A program made the position numbers and the translations under genes. The notes below the pieces were generated by a model. It was given only the letters and a program-made list of their open reading frames with translations, did not search any database and had not been told where the DNA came from. From Diphasiastrum complanatum (Eukaryota > Streptophyta > Lycopodiopsida > Lycopodiales > Lycopodiaceae): a stretch of DNA of 64,000 bases. Shown here piece by piece: positions 1 through 9,739 of the stretch (the stretch's first letter is position 1; every line of letters begins with the position of its first letter). The DNA lies in NCBI GenBank assembly GCA_029204225.1, contig CM055094.1:18247179-18311178 (forward strand), given 5' to 3'.

Positions 1-1017
1 TTGGCATGTGAACGACTTTCTTGGTTCCAACATAAGAGATCAAAGAAGTAAAGAACTCCTTGTGACTAGTCATGTGTGAACTAGATCCACTATCTATCCA
101 CCATGAATCCTTGTCACTTCCACTTGACATTAGACTTGAAGAACACATCATGAGAGAATCACAAGAATCTAGATCCTCATTAGAAGTACAAAAGTTGTTT
201 TGCTTACTTTGCTTCTTATGACATTCATTTCCAAAATGACCTTTTATCCCACAATAAAAGCACTTGAACTTTGACTTGTCTTTCTTTCTAAAAGATGTAG
301 AAGAGGAGGAGGAAGAGTGACCATCATGATTCGAGTTACCACCTTTGGACCATTTCCCTTTGCCTTTACCCTTGCCTTTGACTTTGCCTTTTGTGAAGAA
401 AGCCTCTTCACCTCCACCTTGCAAGGATGCACCATCAAGCTTTGATTGCAACTATGTTCTTCAGCCAATAAGATTTCTTGCAAGTCAGCCACACTTGGCA
501 AGACTCTTTGAATGGCAAAACTTTGCACAAGGTTAGCATGTTCATCTAGCAAACCATTCAACATAACCTGGACTATTTCACCATCTTTTATGCTTTCATC
601 AATGCATGCTAGATCATCACTTAAGGACTTAACCCTCCAGACAAATGCATGAGCATTTTCACCCTCTTTTTGTCTACTAGAAAATATTTGCCTCCTTAGG
701 GTCAATACCCTAGATGTGGACTTTGATTCAAAGAGCTTCTTCAAGGCATTCCATGCCTCACTTGCACTTTGACTATTACCAACTTCCTTGAGAAGTTCAT
801 TGGTAACATTCATTTTAATGATATGAAGAGCCCTTTTGGCCTTCTTATCAAGCCTTTGTTGCTCTTGAACTATGGATGGTCTCTCTTCAGTTCCTGCAAC
901 TATGTCCATGAGTTCATTCAACTCAAGTAAGGATTCCATCATCACTTTCCAGGTAGAGTAGTTTGATGAACTCAACCTATCATTAGTTTCTAACATGATC
1001 CCACCATTGGAAGCCAT
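1..1017 (-). pseudogene. Cop1: Ty1/copia gag and start of protease, frameshifted, cut by the window edge
   Basis: Reading leftwards from an ATG at 1017, the first part is a copia Gag: the N-terminal motif SSSNYSTWKVMMESLL is typical of plant copia Gag, and a UBN2-type region follows (SEAWNALKKLF, LTLRRQIFSSRQKEGE, VQVMLNGL). The open frame ends near 244, but another frame continues with a CCHC zinc knuckle (CFYCGIKGHFGNEC, about 186-275) and then the aspartic-protease motif WWIDSGSSSHMTSH (about 60-110). One or more frameshifts therefore separate the UBN2 region from the knuckle. Gag packages element RNA and the protease would cleave the polyprotein. Integrase and RT, if present, lie left of base 1. 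Bases 1018-1136 look like its noncoding leader. Family assignment is secure; the copy is defective. Confidence 0.9.
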
Positions 1018-1136
1018 GAATATAATGATTTTTCAACTTTTAGACTATTTCCTAATGCAACTAGCACTCACTTTCCTCTCAACAAATGATGGATAAGGAG
1101 ATCTCAGAAGATCTAGGACCCTAAAACACTTCTATC

Positions 1137-1520
1137 TTGAACATGATATGATATGATGACGTCACTAGAAGAGTGTTAGGACATGCCTAATCTGTCGCTC
1201 TTGTAATCTGAGGTTAGTAATAGATTGTTTAATCCATCTAATCAGAAACATTACTTTGAATATATGCATTGCTAGACGCATCAAGATGAAGATAGTCATG
1301 GATACAGAGTAGACAGAATTGTAAAAGTGAGTGTACGGATTAGCAGTAGCTAGTCATATTATTCGTGAGAGAGAACATCTCTCTCGTGCCAACGCGCTGA
1401 TCTAGGAAACAGACAACGCTCAAGAAAAATATTATAAATTCAGTTCTGATAATAGAAGTGATTTTCTCAATGCTCTGTTCTATTATGTGTATGATTTGCA
1501 ATATTGGAATGCATAAAGGG
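1137..1520 (+). repeat. copia LTR fragment (R/U5 part), family alpha
   Basis: This segment is related to the LTR at 3048-3555 on the same strand and, inverted, to the LTRs at 45890-46400 and 58370-58870. Shared landmarks are GACGTCA, a CTCTTGTAATCTGAGG-like stretch, and the motif GTGCCAACGCGCTGATCTAG. The U3 part is missing, and the left edge abuts the Cop1 leader, which runs the other way. It would be the 5' LTR remnant of Cop2, which starts about 100 bases downstream. No PBS is visible after it. Confidence 0.65.
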
Positions 1521-1603
1521 TCACGCAGCTATTGAATACAACCAAAATTTGAGAAACAAGACAGTTAGAGCATACGAGAGAGCGACAATACTACTCATCC
1601 TAT

Positions 1604-2257
1604 ATGGAGGAACTAGAGTCCTCCAAGATGGCCGAGGATAGAGCCAACAACGGCAAGAATGCAGCAGCTTACTTGTGTGCTGATGTCTATGCGACATCAA
1701 CTTTAGGTACACAAGAGATAATTATTGATTCAGGTGCAACGTCACACTTCGTGGCAACAAGACACATGATCACTAATTATCAAGAATCAAAATCTTCCAG
1801 ATATATAATCTTGGGAGATAAAGCAGAACTGGAGCGTTGTGGTTAAGCACCAAAGGAAGAGACAGAAGGCTCGATGACACTCTATACGTGCCCGCTCTTC
1901 AAAAGGACCTACTATCTGTTGCTAAGATGGTAGATGCAGGACTAACGTTCACCTTTGAAGGCGATATCTACGAAGTGGTTGAATCCACAACCACTCAGCT
2001 TGTCACCACAGGAAAGCAACAAGGAAAACTGTATCACCTCATGGTTCGAGTACCTTCAGAGCAAGCTCACGAGATCAACGAATCGATGGACATTATATGG
2101 CACAGGAGGCTATATCACATGAATACAGTTGCTCTATACCATGCTAGCCGGAGTGGAGCATTCACTAGTGTCAATATCAAAGATGCAACATGCTTGAAAT
2201 CCTGCGATGCCTATATCAAAGGCAAGATGTCATGTATACCATTCACCAAGGACTCTA
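1604..2257 (+). pseudogene. Cop2 part 1: copia protease and GAG_pre-integrase region
   Basis: Two frames are joined by a frameshift near 1840. The first holds the retropepsin motif IIIDSGATSHFVATRHM. The second holds LYVPALQKDLLSVAKMVDAG and the integrase zinc-binding HHCC start, IIWHRRLYHMN followed by a CDAYIKGKMS segment where the second Cys of CX2C is lost. Gag is missing upstream. The reading stops at KMSCIPFTKDS, where foreign DNA begins. The next residues of the protein, FRTKKLLELV, are found 6.2 kb away at about 8500 in the same orientation, so this is the left half of an element interrupted by a later insertion. The related Cop3 copy (3604-4140) shows these two ends are normally contiguous. 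Confidence 0.85.
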
Positions 2258-2675
2258 TTCCTCTTGTATAGATGACATTTAGTTCTCTCCAATACACTAT
2301 GGAGTTCCATGCACATCCAATGAGAAAGAGAGAGGCCTAGAGGAGTTCAAGAGCCTTCATAGGCTTATGGAAGGTCATCAGACATCTTCCATAACTTATG
2401 ACTCTTTGATTACTATTCTTGTGGAACTTGAAACTCAATGGACCCTTTAGGAGGGCGCCCTCCTACTAGGACCCATTGCCCAAGTTGTGCTTGTATAATT
2501 TGGTCCAAGACCAATAAAGTGATATGGTTCAAGGTTGAGGCCCAAGGTTTAGAAATATAGTCATCCAATGACTTTGAAAGACCTTTCTAGGTTCCATACT
2601 TCTATCCAAGGCATAGACACCTACTTGCCAATCAAGGACACTAGTACCTTTATCTAAGGCACCTACCCTTAATCT
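2258..2675 (-). repeat. Gyp1 LTR, partial left copy
   Basis: About 418 bases repeat 7903-8330 in direct orientation, starting at a shared TAGATGRCATTTAG and running through GAGTTCAAGAGCCTTCATAG to a CTTATCCTTAATC-like end. It lacks the first 470 bases of the right copy and the last 170. The right side is cut where the Cop3 LTR begins at 2676. It is the distal LTR of the gypsy element whose Gag lies at 4.7-6.5 kb. Confidence 0.75.
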
Positions 2676-3560
2676 TGAAGAAATGAAATGTTTCTAACTA
2701 CAAAGCCTTGCTAGCTTTCAACCCTCAGCCTGACGAAGATTTTCGCGAACATGAAAGTTAGGAGACACAAAGCACAAAAAGTTTCGCAAAGTCAAAGGAA
2801 ACAAAGATGAATGGTTCATGAACATGAAAGTCAAAGCAGATGAAGACGAACGGTTCGCGAACATGAAAGATTCACGAACGAGAATCTTTTGTGGTCTGTC
2901 ATGAGAATCTTTTGCGGTCCAGTACGAGAGAAGGCAAATGACCAAAATGAAACCAACGACGGAAATGAAACCTTCTCCTGTCCTCCACGCTCCAAAGAGT
3001 ACCAGCGAGATCATGCAAGTACCCAGAAGTACAGATATTTGATCTGATGGCAGGACGTCAGCAAATACATTTTAGGTTGTGGCTAATCTGCCACTCTTGT
3101 AATTTCCTGATTAGTTATAGATGCTTAATCACTCTAATCTCAGATTTACATAGAGCGACTATACTTACTAGATGATACTTGACATATAGATCAACAAAAT
3201 ACACATACAATGTAATGTAGTAGTCTGATGCAAGTAAGCAATCAAGACGAAATATAGACAACAAGTCCGCCTGCATGCGAGACGAGCTCTATGATCAAGA
3301 TCCATAGAGATCCAACTGTCCGCTTGTAAAACGAGACGATTACTATGAGAGAACCGTGTTTTTCCCACGCCAACGCACTGCGTGAATTTGCAAGGAGTGC
3401 TTGAAAAAATAAGATAAAGATCAATATAGATGATTCTTCTTGTTGTGTCTGATCTCAAATGTAAATGCGTCTGCTATTATTCGTATGTCTAAATTTTCTT
3501 GTTCATTTGAATTCCGTACCTTGGTTGAAGCTATGTTGAATGCTGCATTAATTTTATAAA
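2676..3560 (+). repeat. Cop3 5' LTR with repeated TTCnnGAA motifs
   Basis: The start TGAAGAAATGAAATG is the same as the start of the second copy at 4260, where it directly follows a polypurine tract (GAGAGGGAGC). The two copies match through 3120/4697. U3 carries perfect TTCnnGAA dimers at 2742-2749, 2815-2822, 2854-2861 and 2871-2878. The R/U5 part carries the family-alpha CTCTTGTAAT landmark near 3095. The 3' boundary is inferred from where coding starts and is accurate only to tens of bases. No canonical PBS is seen after it. Confidence 0.75.
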
Positions 3561-3587
3561 TGTAGATCAATAGTACCTAACTACACT

Positions 3588-4259
3588 CTGGAGGACTATA
3601 GGAGTGATTCAGCTGGCAGTGTCCAACGATCGCATCTGGACTCCATCTGAGGGCAAGAGAGTTGTGGTTGCTCAAGGCAAAAGGAAAGGAAACCTATATC
3701 ATCTGAAGGTACGCCCACCTGCAGATCAGGTGCATCAGACTCATGACGACTCACCAGACACTCTGTGGCACAGAAGACTCTTCCACATGAACTCAATGGC
3801 ACTTTACCAGACAAGCCATCATGGAGCGATAATAGGGGTCAGCATCTCGAATACAACTAATTTGACCACCTGTGATGCATGTTTGAAAGGCAAGATGTCA
3901 CGCACACCATTCATTAAAGACTCCTACAGAACGACAAAGATTCTAGAGCTAGTGCATTCTGACATCTGCGGTCCATTCAATGTGATCTCAGTAGGAGTCT
4001 CAAAATATTATATAACCTTTATTGTTGATTATAGCAAATTTTCCAGAGTGTATTTTATTCAGAATAAATCTGAAGCACTTGATAAATTCACTGGAAATGT
4101 GAATTGGACTGAAAGATGTACATGCAGCAAAGTGAAGTAGATCAGAACAGATCGAGGTGGCGAATACATCTCGAATCGCTTCACTGACTTCCACAATGAT
4201 CGTGGCATCATTCACAGAAGAACTGCAGCCTACACAACTATCATGCTTTGAGAGGGAGC
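3588..4259 (+). pseudogene. Cop3 internal region: pre-integrase and integrase N-terminus, rest deleted
   Basis: The frame 3604-4140 holds GKRKGNLYHLKVR, the integrase HHCC zinc finger (TLWHRRLFHMN ... CDACLKGKMS), then LELVHSDICGPF with the first catalytic Asp and a degenerate FIVDYSKFSRVYF. After a stop at 4138 it continues as IRTDRGGEYISNRF (second catalytic Asp) and breaks at TAAYTT, where normal elements continue PQHNGVAER. The third catalytic residue, RT and RNase H are deleted, yet a polypurine tract and 3' LTR follow directly. Gag and protease are also gone. It cannot act autonomously, but it retains both LTRs. Confidence 0.85.
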
Positions 4260-4697
4260 TGAAGAAATGAAATGTTTCTAACTACAAAGCCTTGTTAGCT
4301 TTCAACCCTCAGTCTGACAAAGATGTTCGCGAACACGAAAGTCAGGAGACACAAGGCACAAAAAATTTCACGAATGCGAAAGTCAAAGGAAACGAAGATG
4401 AATGGTTCGCGAACACGAAAGTCAAAGCAGACAAAGACGAACGGTTCACGAACATAAAAGATTCACGAACGAGAATCTTTTGTGGTCTGGAACGAGAATC
4501 TTTTGTGGTCCAATATGAGAGAAGGCACAAGACCAAAACGAAACTAACGACGGAAATGAAACCTTCTCCTGTCCTTCACGCTCCAAAGAGTACCAGCGAG
4601 ATCATGAAAGTACCCAAAAGTATAGATATCTGATCTGATGGCATGACGTCATCAGATACATTTTAGGTCGTGGCTAATATGCCACTCTTGTAATTCC
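4260..4697 (+). repeat. Cop3 3' LTR, truncated
   Basis: It begins TGAAGAAATG directly after the purine tract TTTGAGAGGGAGC. It is collinear with 2676-3120 and breaks off after CCCTGATTA. U3 holds five TTCnnGAA dimers (4326-4333, 4367-4374, 4406-4413, 4445-4452, 4462-4469), one more than the 5' copy, where the corresponding second site is degenerate (TTCGCAAA near 2783). Confidence 0.75.
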
Positions 4698-6460
4698 CTG
4701 ATTACACTAGCTTCATGTATTTGGCATTTTTCACTTTCTCAAAATATGCGACAATTGCAGAAATGTGCTTAGATGCATAAAATACACTAACATAAAGTGG
4801 CAGATGTCACATTTGATCAAGGAAGTATCTGGGACCGGTTGGTATGAAGGGCACTCATTGCCAGAGTAGTCCTATATGCACAATTCTAAATCAGGAACAA
4901 CATAATCCATAAACGCAGAATTCATTCATGATGCCATTGTCACACAATATTTTTTCTCACTTTTTCTGGTGGAAAGGTTTAGCATCTGCACCAAATTTAC
5001 ATTAATAAAGTTATGAGTGGATTCTTTTTTAAAAAGTACATTAACAACTTGATCTTTAACTTTACCTTTAATACAAACATGGTCATTAGGACCCATGACT
5101 AAAGAACTAAGGAATTAAACATTCATCTCATTACTTTGAGATAAATTACCTAAGGTAGTAGCTGGTTTTTTGACGCAATCTCGTGCAAGGTGGCCCTCGC
5201 CATTGCACTTGAAGCACAGGTTTTTTTTATGAGCTTCAGCCTTATCAATGCCACCTTGATTGTTTTTAGAATTTTTCTTTGTTTTCTTAGGATTATTGGA
5301 ATTGGGATGTGTTTCACTAACATTTTCCCTATCCTTCCTCTTAGATTGAAAAACTTATTTCCTCTCATTAGGTTGTTGACCCCTAGGTGGCTTAGGTGTG
5401 TCATCAAAAAACTTTGTAGCCCTAATAGCATCTAAAAGAGTTTTTGGATGGTTCCTATGAACATTCACTTGATAATCTTTTGGTAATCCATCAATAAACA
5501 TTAACATTTTTACTTTGGGTGGAATGTCACTATAGAGTGGATTCAAGTACTTATGAAAATCCTAAATAAATTGTTTTAAACCTTTATTCATTGTTATCTG
5601 ACTCAACTTTTAAAAGTGTTCATAGTCATCTAACAGTGGTAGAAAGTATTCTCTAGATACTATGCAAAAATCTTCCCATGTACAAGGTTGATTGCGTTTT
5701 GCAACTAGGTAATCCCATATTAAGGCTCTTCCCTCGAGGAACATAGTAACAGTGGATAACTTTTCACATTCTGGGAATTGGTTCATGCCAAAGTATTTGT
5801 TCCAAACACATTAGAGAAGTTCTAAATCTAAAAAAGACCCTTTGTAAAGATTCCTTTTATATTTTTTCTCAAAATTTTCTTACACATGGACCAATCAAAA
5901 CACTCAAATTTGAAATCTACGTAACGTAACTTTTTGAGTCCACATTTTAATTCCATACTAAAAAAATGGCATAGATTTTTAGTGGTAAGTCCAAATTTAG
6001 CAAAGTTTGGTGCATTGAAAAGTGCTCCACAAGAGCTTTTCAATGATATGTTAGATGACATATTTTGAGCTAGAATTAAAAAGTTATGGCAAGTCAAACG
6101 TATTAGTGTTATAATATTTTAATAATAAAAAAGACATCTTGCACGAATTCTTAAAGGGTCTTTTTGGAACTCAAAACTCCTCTAATGTTAAGCCATGAAC
6201 TTACCACTTTTAAGTTCCTATCTTTCTTCTCTCCCTTAAACAATTTTACGGGAGGTGGAACTACATGCTTCTTCTGGTTGGCTAACCTGGACTCCAAGTC
6301 TTTGTTCTTTTGTTTAGTTTCAAGAAGTTGTTTATTAGTGGTTTGAATTTGTTGATACAAATGTTCAAGAGCTTGTGCCACATTGGATGGGTTTGATAAA
6401 TCAAAAGTTGGGTTATCATTGGTTTGATCCACTGGTGTTGCTTGTGTGTTTTCCTATTAT
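4698..6460 (-). pseudogene. Gyp1: Ty3/gypsy gag and degenerate protease, interrupted by a MITE
   Basis: Read on -, the N-terminal part (6151-6450) has a coiled-coil-like stretch (NVAQALEHLYQQIQTTNK) and then GEKKDRNLKVVSSWLN. The frame is broken by the MITE at 5808-6188 and resumes with VWNKYFGMNQFPE and TMFLEGRALIWDYL, which match the retrotransposon Gag family (Pfam PF03732). Then come a basic linker and a CCHC knuckle (CFKCNGEGHLARDC, about 5185-5225). Downstream, a decayed retropepsin-like stretch VNVLFKKESTHNFINVNL can be read (about 4960-5060), in which the expected DSGATHNFI motif has lost its Asp and Gly. RT and integrase are absent. The exact Gag start is unclear because the upstream frame has a stop. 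Confidence 0.8.
5808..6188. mobile_element. MITE inside the gypsy gag gene
   Basis: A noncoding insert of about 380 bases has terminal inverted repeats. The left end begins CATTAGAGAAGTTC and contains AAAAAAGACCCTTT; the right end, read on the other strand, begins CATTAGAGGAGTTTTG and contains AAAAAGACCCTTT. The repeats extend about 35-45 bases with mismatches. The ends resemble those of the MITE at 10091-10614. The gypsy Gag reading frame is interrupted exactly at these ends. No long ORF is inside and no clear target duplication is seen. Confidence 0.65.
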
Positions 6461-7414
6461 GCAAATATAACAAGGAGGATTCAAATTAGAATGATAGAAA
6501 TGTTTTAATTTTTACATCCAATGCAAAATAAAAGCACTTTATTTCTACTCATTCAATCTTATTGTCTGTAAGCTCAATCCAAGCCTACTATTTGCAAGCT
6601 CAATCCAAGCTTAAGAGAACAACAACAATAACAAGCTACCTTTGCCTTAATCCAAAGCAAAAATGAAAACCAAATCCCAATCCCATTCCATTTTTATTTG
6701 TCATTACAAAAGAAACCAAAATTTTCACATTTCTCACTATTCTAGATCTCCAAATCCAATGAAACTAGTGTCTCAAAAAGGAAAATTAATGAAGCTTAAT
6801 AAAAACTTCAAGTTTCAAATCTGATTTTCAGATTTACAAGTCTAAAAATCAGAACTTCATAATGACAAAAAGCAGAACTTCAAAACTTGCTTTATACACA
6901 AAGTTACACTACCATTCCTTTCATGCATTGCCTTCATGAAACTAGGAGATAGAAAGGTGTAACTAATGAAGTTTGATGAAAACTTCACTTTTCATATCTG
7001 ATTTTCAAATTTACAAGTCTGAAAAATAGAACTTCAAAATGAAAATCAGAACTTCAAACACTTCATTTATGCATAAAAGACACTAGTTTTGATCCAAACA
7101 CATAGCTAGAATCAATCTTTTTGCAAAAAAAAGTTTGTGTATCTAGAGGAAGTCTTCTTCTAACCATCCCAATTTTTTTTTTTAGAACTTTAAAAAACCC
7201 AAAGCCCACTTGAAAACTTCTCTAACATAATAAAAAATCAGCCCCTAAACATTTCTATGAGGATCACTACTCTTTTCTTAAGAAGAATAGATTCATTGGG
7301 TACTCCAACTACAAGCTTCCTACCACTAGGAAAGCCAAAAATCTTTCCCAAAAAAATAAAATTGGTGAGCTTAATAGAACTTGAAGGAGTTTAGAAAGGT
7401 TGCCATCCTTTGTC
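6461..7414 (-). other. Gyp1 leader, noncoding
   Basis: AT-rich sequence between the PBS and gag. A duplicated stretch containing CTTCACTTTTCATATCTGAT-like text occurs near 6805-6870 and again near 6975-7045. I see no coding signal. Confidence 0.4.
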
Positions 7415-7428
7415 TAGCTCTGATTCCA
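7415..7428 (-). other. primer-binding site of Gyp1
   Basis: On -, TGGAATCAGAGCTA is one or two bases from the plant initiator-Met PBS TGGTATCAGAGC and lies at the inner edge of the LTR. It would prime minus-strand DNA synthesis. It supports the - orientation inferred from gag. Confidence 0.55.
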
Positions 7429-8496
7429 CTTTAACAAGTCAAAAGGAGAAAGTCCTCCAAATCCAAGGTAGAGCCTCCAAATGTCCTCCAAGAAACCTGC
7501 AAGCTTCTAGATGCTTCTCCAACTCCAAGCTAAGATGCCTCCACCTGCAAGTAAGGATCTGCCTGCCTCCAAGGATCTCTCCTCCACTTGTGTCCCTACT
7601 CTTAAACACAAAGGAAGATAACAAGCTGGCCTCAAGTATTCACCACCCAATCATAGCTAGATCCAAGCTCCAAGCAAGACCTATCTAGCACCCCCTTGCT
7701 AGACATAAACAGATCACAAGCATATCACAACAAACCATAGTTTACTCAAGATCCAAAACCTACTTATGTCCCATACCATAAGCAAGATCTAAACCCTTAA
7801 CATACTACACACAAGAATTACTCTACACACTAGTAGCCACACAAGAGCATAGGGAAGGTAAGCAAAAGAGATCTCTCCCCCTCCCAATGGGCGCCCTACT
7901 CCTCTTATATAGATGGCATTTAGTTCTCTCCAATACACTATGGAGTTCCATGCACATATAATGAGAAAGAGAGAGGCCTAGAGGAGTTCAAGAGCCTTCA
8001 TAGGCTTATGGAAGGTCATCTGACATCTTCCATAACTTATGACTCTTTGATTACTATTCTTGTGGAACTTGAAACTCAATGGACCCTTTAGGAGGGCGCC
8101 CTCCTACCAGGACCCATTGACCAAGTTGTGCTTGTATACTTTGGTCCAAGGCCAATAAAGTGATATGGTTCAAGGTTGAGACCCAAGGTTCAGAAATATA
8201 GTCATCCAATGACTTTCTAAGACCTTTCTAGGTTCCATACCTCCATCCAAGGCATAGATACCTACCTGTCCTTAATCAAGGACAATATCTTTATCTAAGG
8301 CACCTATCCTTAATCCTAAGGGTAACCCTTATCCAGGGGTCTCATGACTCCATACCTCTGACTAAGGTATAGTCACTTGTCTGTCCTTATCCAAGGGGAC
8401 ATACCCTTAATCCTAAGGGTACCTTGCCATGTAGCCCCCAACATTAAATGGACTAATAGGGGTCTGAAGTACTGCTAGTTACATAGGTATGTAACA
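7429..8496 (-). repeat. Gyp1 LTR, right copy
   Basis: About 1.07 kb lie between the PBS and the point where Cop2 coding resumes. The outer end read on - begins TGTTACATACC. Bases 7903-8330 repeat 2258-2675. Short internal repeats are visible, such as CTTAATCCTAAGGGTA (8311 and 8409) and CCTTATCCAGGGG-like units. It would be the 5' LTR for a - strand element. The outer boundary is set by where the Cop2 protein resumes. Confidence 0.65.
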
Positions 8497-9085
8497 AACT
8501 TTTTCAGAACGAAAAAACTCCTGGAACTGGTAAGGCTTTGACATCTGTGGACCATTTGATGTGGTCTCCCTAGGAGGTTCAAGGTAGTACATCACTTTTA
8601 TTGACGACTTCAGCAAGTTTGCAGCCGTGTACTTTATTTACAACAAGTCAGAGGCCCTGGACAAATTCACAAAGTTCGTGAATTGGACTGAGAAATGGAC
8701 TGACAAGAAGGTGAAGCAATTGAGAATAGACAGAGGAGGAGAATATATCTTCAAACAGTTTGTAAAGTTTTGCACCAACAAAGGCATATTTCACTTGAAG
8801 ACTGCAGCCTACACACCACAGCACAATGGTGTGGTAGAGAGGAGAAATCGGACTCTCATGGAAGCTGCGAGATCCATGATGGCCTATTCAAAGGCGTCAA
8901 AATTTTTATGGGCTGAAGCAGTAGCTACAACCAATCACCTGCTGAACAGGAAAGGTAGATCCAGTGTTGTACATACCATGCGACACGAGGTTTGGTGGGG
9001 CAACAAACCAAGTCTGACACATGTGCACATTTTTGGATGTGTCGTATACACCCACATTCCAGATCATAAAATAGAAGAATGTTTG
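8497..9085 (+). pseudogene. Cop2 part 2: copia integrase core
   Basis: The copia integrase resumes at FRTKKLLELV, then after a small frameshift DICGPFDVVSL. An in-frame TAG follows near 8588, and then ITFIDDFSKFAAVYF, a DRGGEYI block (second catalytic Asp), and NGVVERRNRTLMEAARS with the catalytic Glu. The end has the conserved HIFGCVVYTHIP. RT and RNase H are missing: at about 9085 the sequence switches to the opposite-strand Cop4. Apart from about 30 bases, 1604-2257 and 8497-9085 reconstruct one collinear region. Confidence 0.87.
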
Positions 9086-9725
9086 ACTACTGGATTAAAC
9101 GTTTCAGTATAATCGACATTGTATACCTGAGAAAATCCTCTGACAGCAAGTCGTGCCTTTCTTCTGTTGATGCTTCCATCGGTTTGATAAAAAAGGAATC
9201 CTAGCTTGCTTTCCAAAAATGCAGCTATGACAGACAGGGAGATCGACCTTACCAGAAGGATAGTCGAGATCAAGAACCATGGATTGTCTAGACATGTTCA
9301 TAATAGATGCATGATTCTCATGTTCTAAGCGATGATGCCATAGTAATGCTTTATTGACTAAAACAGAGGTTTTCAAGGCTTGACTAGACTTAGAATAACA
9401 ATGTGCCAATCTATATAAGTAACCCTACTTCTTTTCGAGTGCTTCTAGTTACTGATAACAGATTTGTAGAGAAGTTAGGAACGTATAAGACTTTTGATAG
9501 TAATTTGAATTGATCATGCTAGAATCGCAATCTTACAGTACCTTCACCTTCAATAGTGTGAGTACTATTGTCACCAAGATGAACAAATTTCTTTGTGTTG
9601 TAAGGCGTGTAGGAGTTGAAGATCTCACGTTGATTGGTCATATGTTGAGTTGCTCCAGAATCTAGAAACCATGAATCATCCAAAAACTCACTTTGATCTT
9701 TGACCATAAATATGCCTTTGTCCAC
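9084..9725 (-). pseudogene. Cop4: copia protease, pre-integrase and RT start, internally deleted
   Basis: On -, 9519-9725 carries SWFLDSGATQHMTNQ (retropepsin active site). 9200-9409 carries LLWHHRLEHENHAS and CHSCIFGKQARIPF (integrase HHCC finger with both Cys). At about 9190 the frame jumps to DGSINRRKARLAVRGFSQ and YTETFNPVVK, the start of the copia RT. The integrase core is therefore deleted between the zinc finger and RT. It is a different family from Cop2, judged by the LDSGATQH context. Confidence 0.82.
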
Positions 9726-9739
9726 TTCGACCTAGGGAG

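Noticed and set aside
345-536. + strand ORF over the Cop1 gag
   Set aside because: Antisense shadow of gag; Pro/Leu repeat arises from the Lys/Ala-rich linker.
2718-3014. - strand ORF of 98 codons, and 4342-4536 on -, both with similar protein
   Set aside because: They lie antisense in the two Cop3 LTR copies, so the similarity reflects the LTR repeat, not a gene family.
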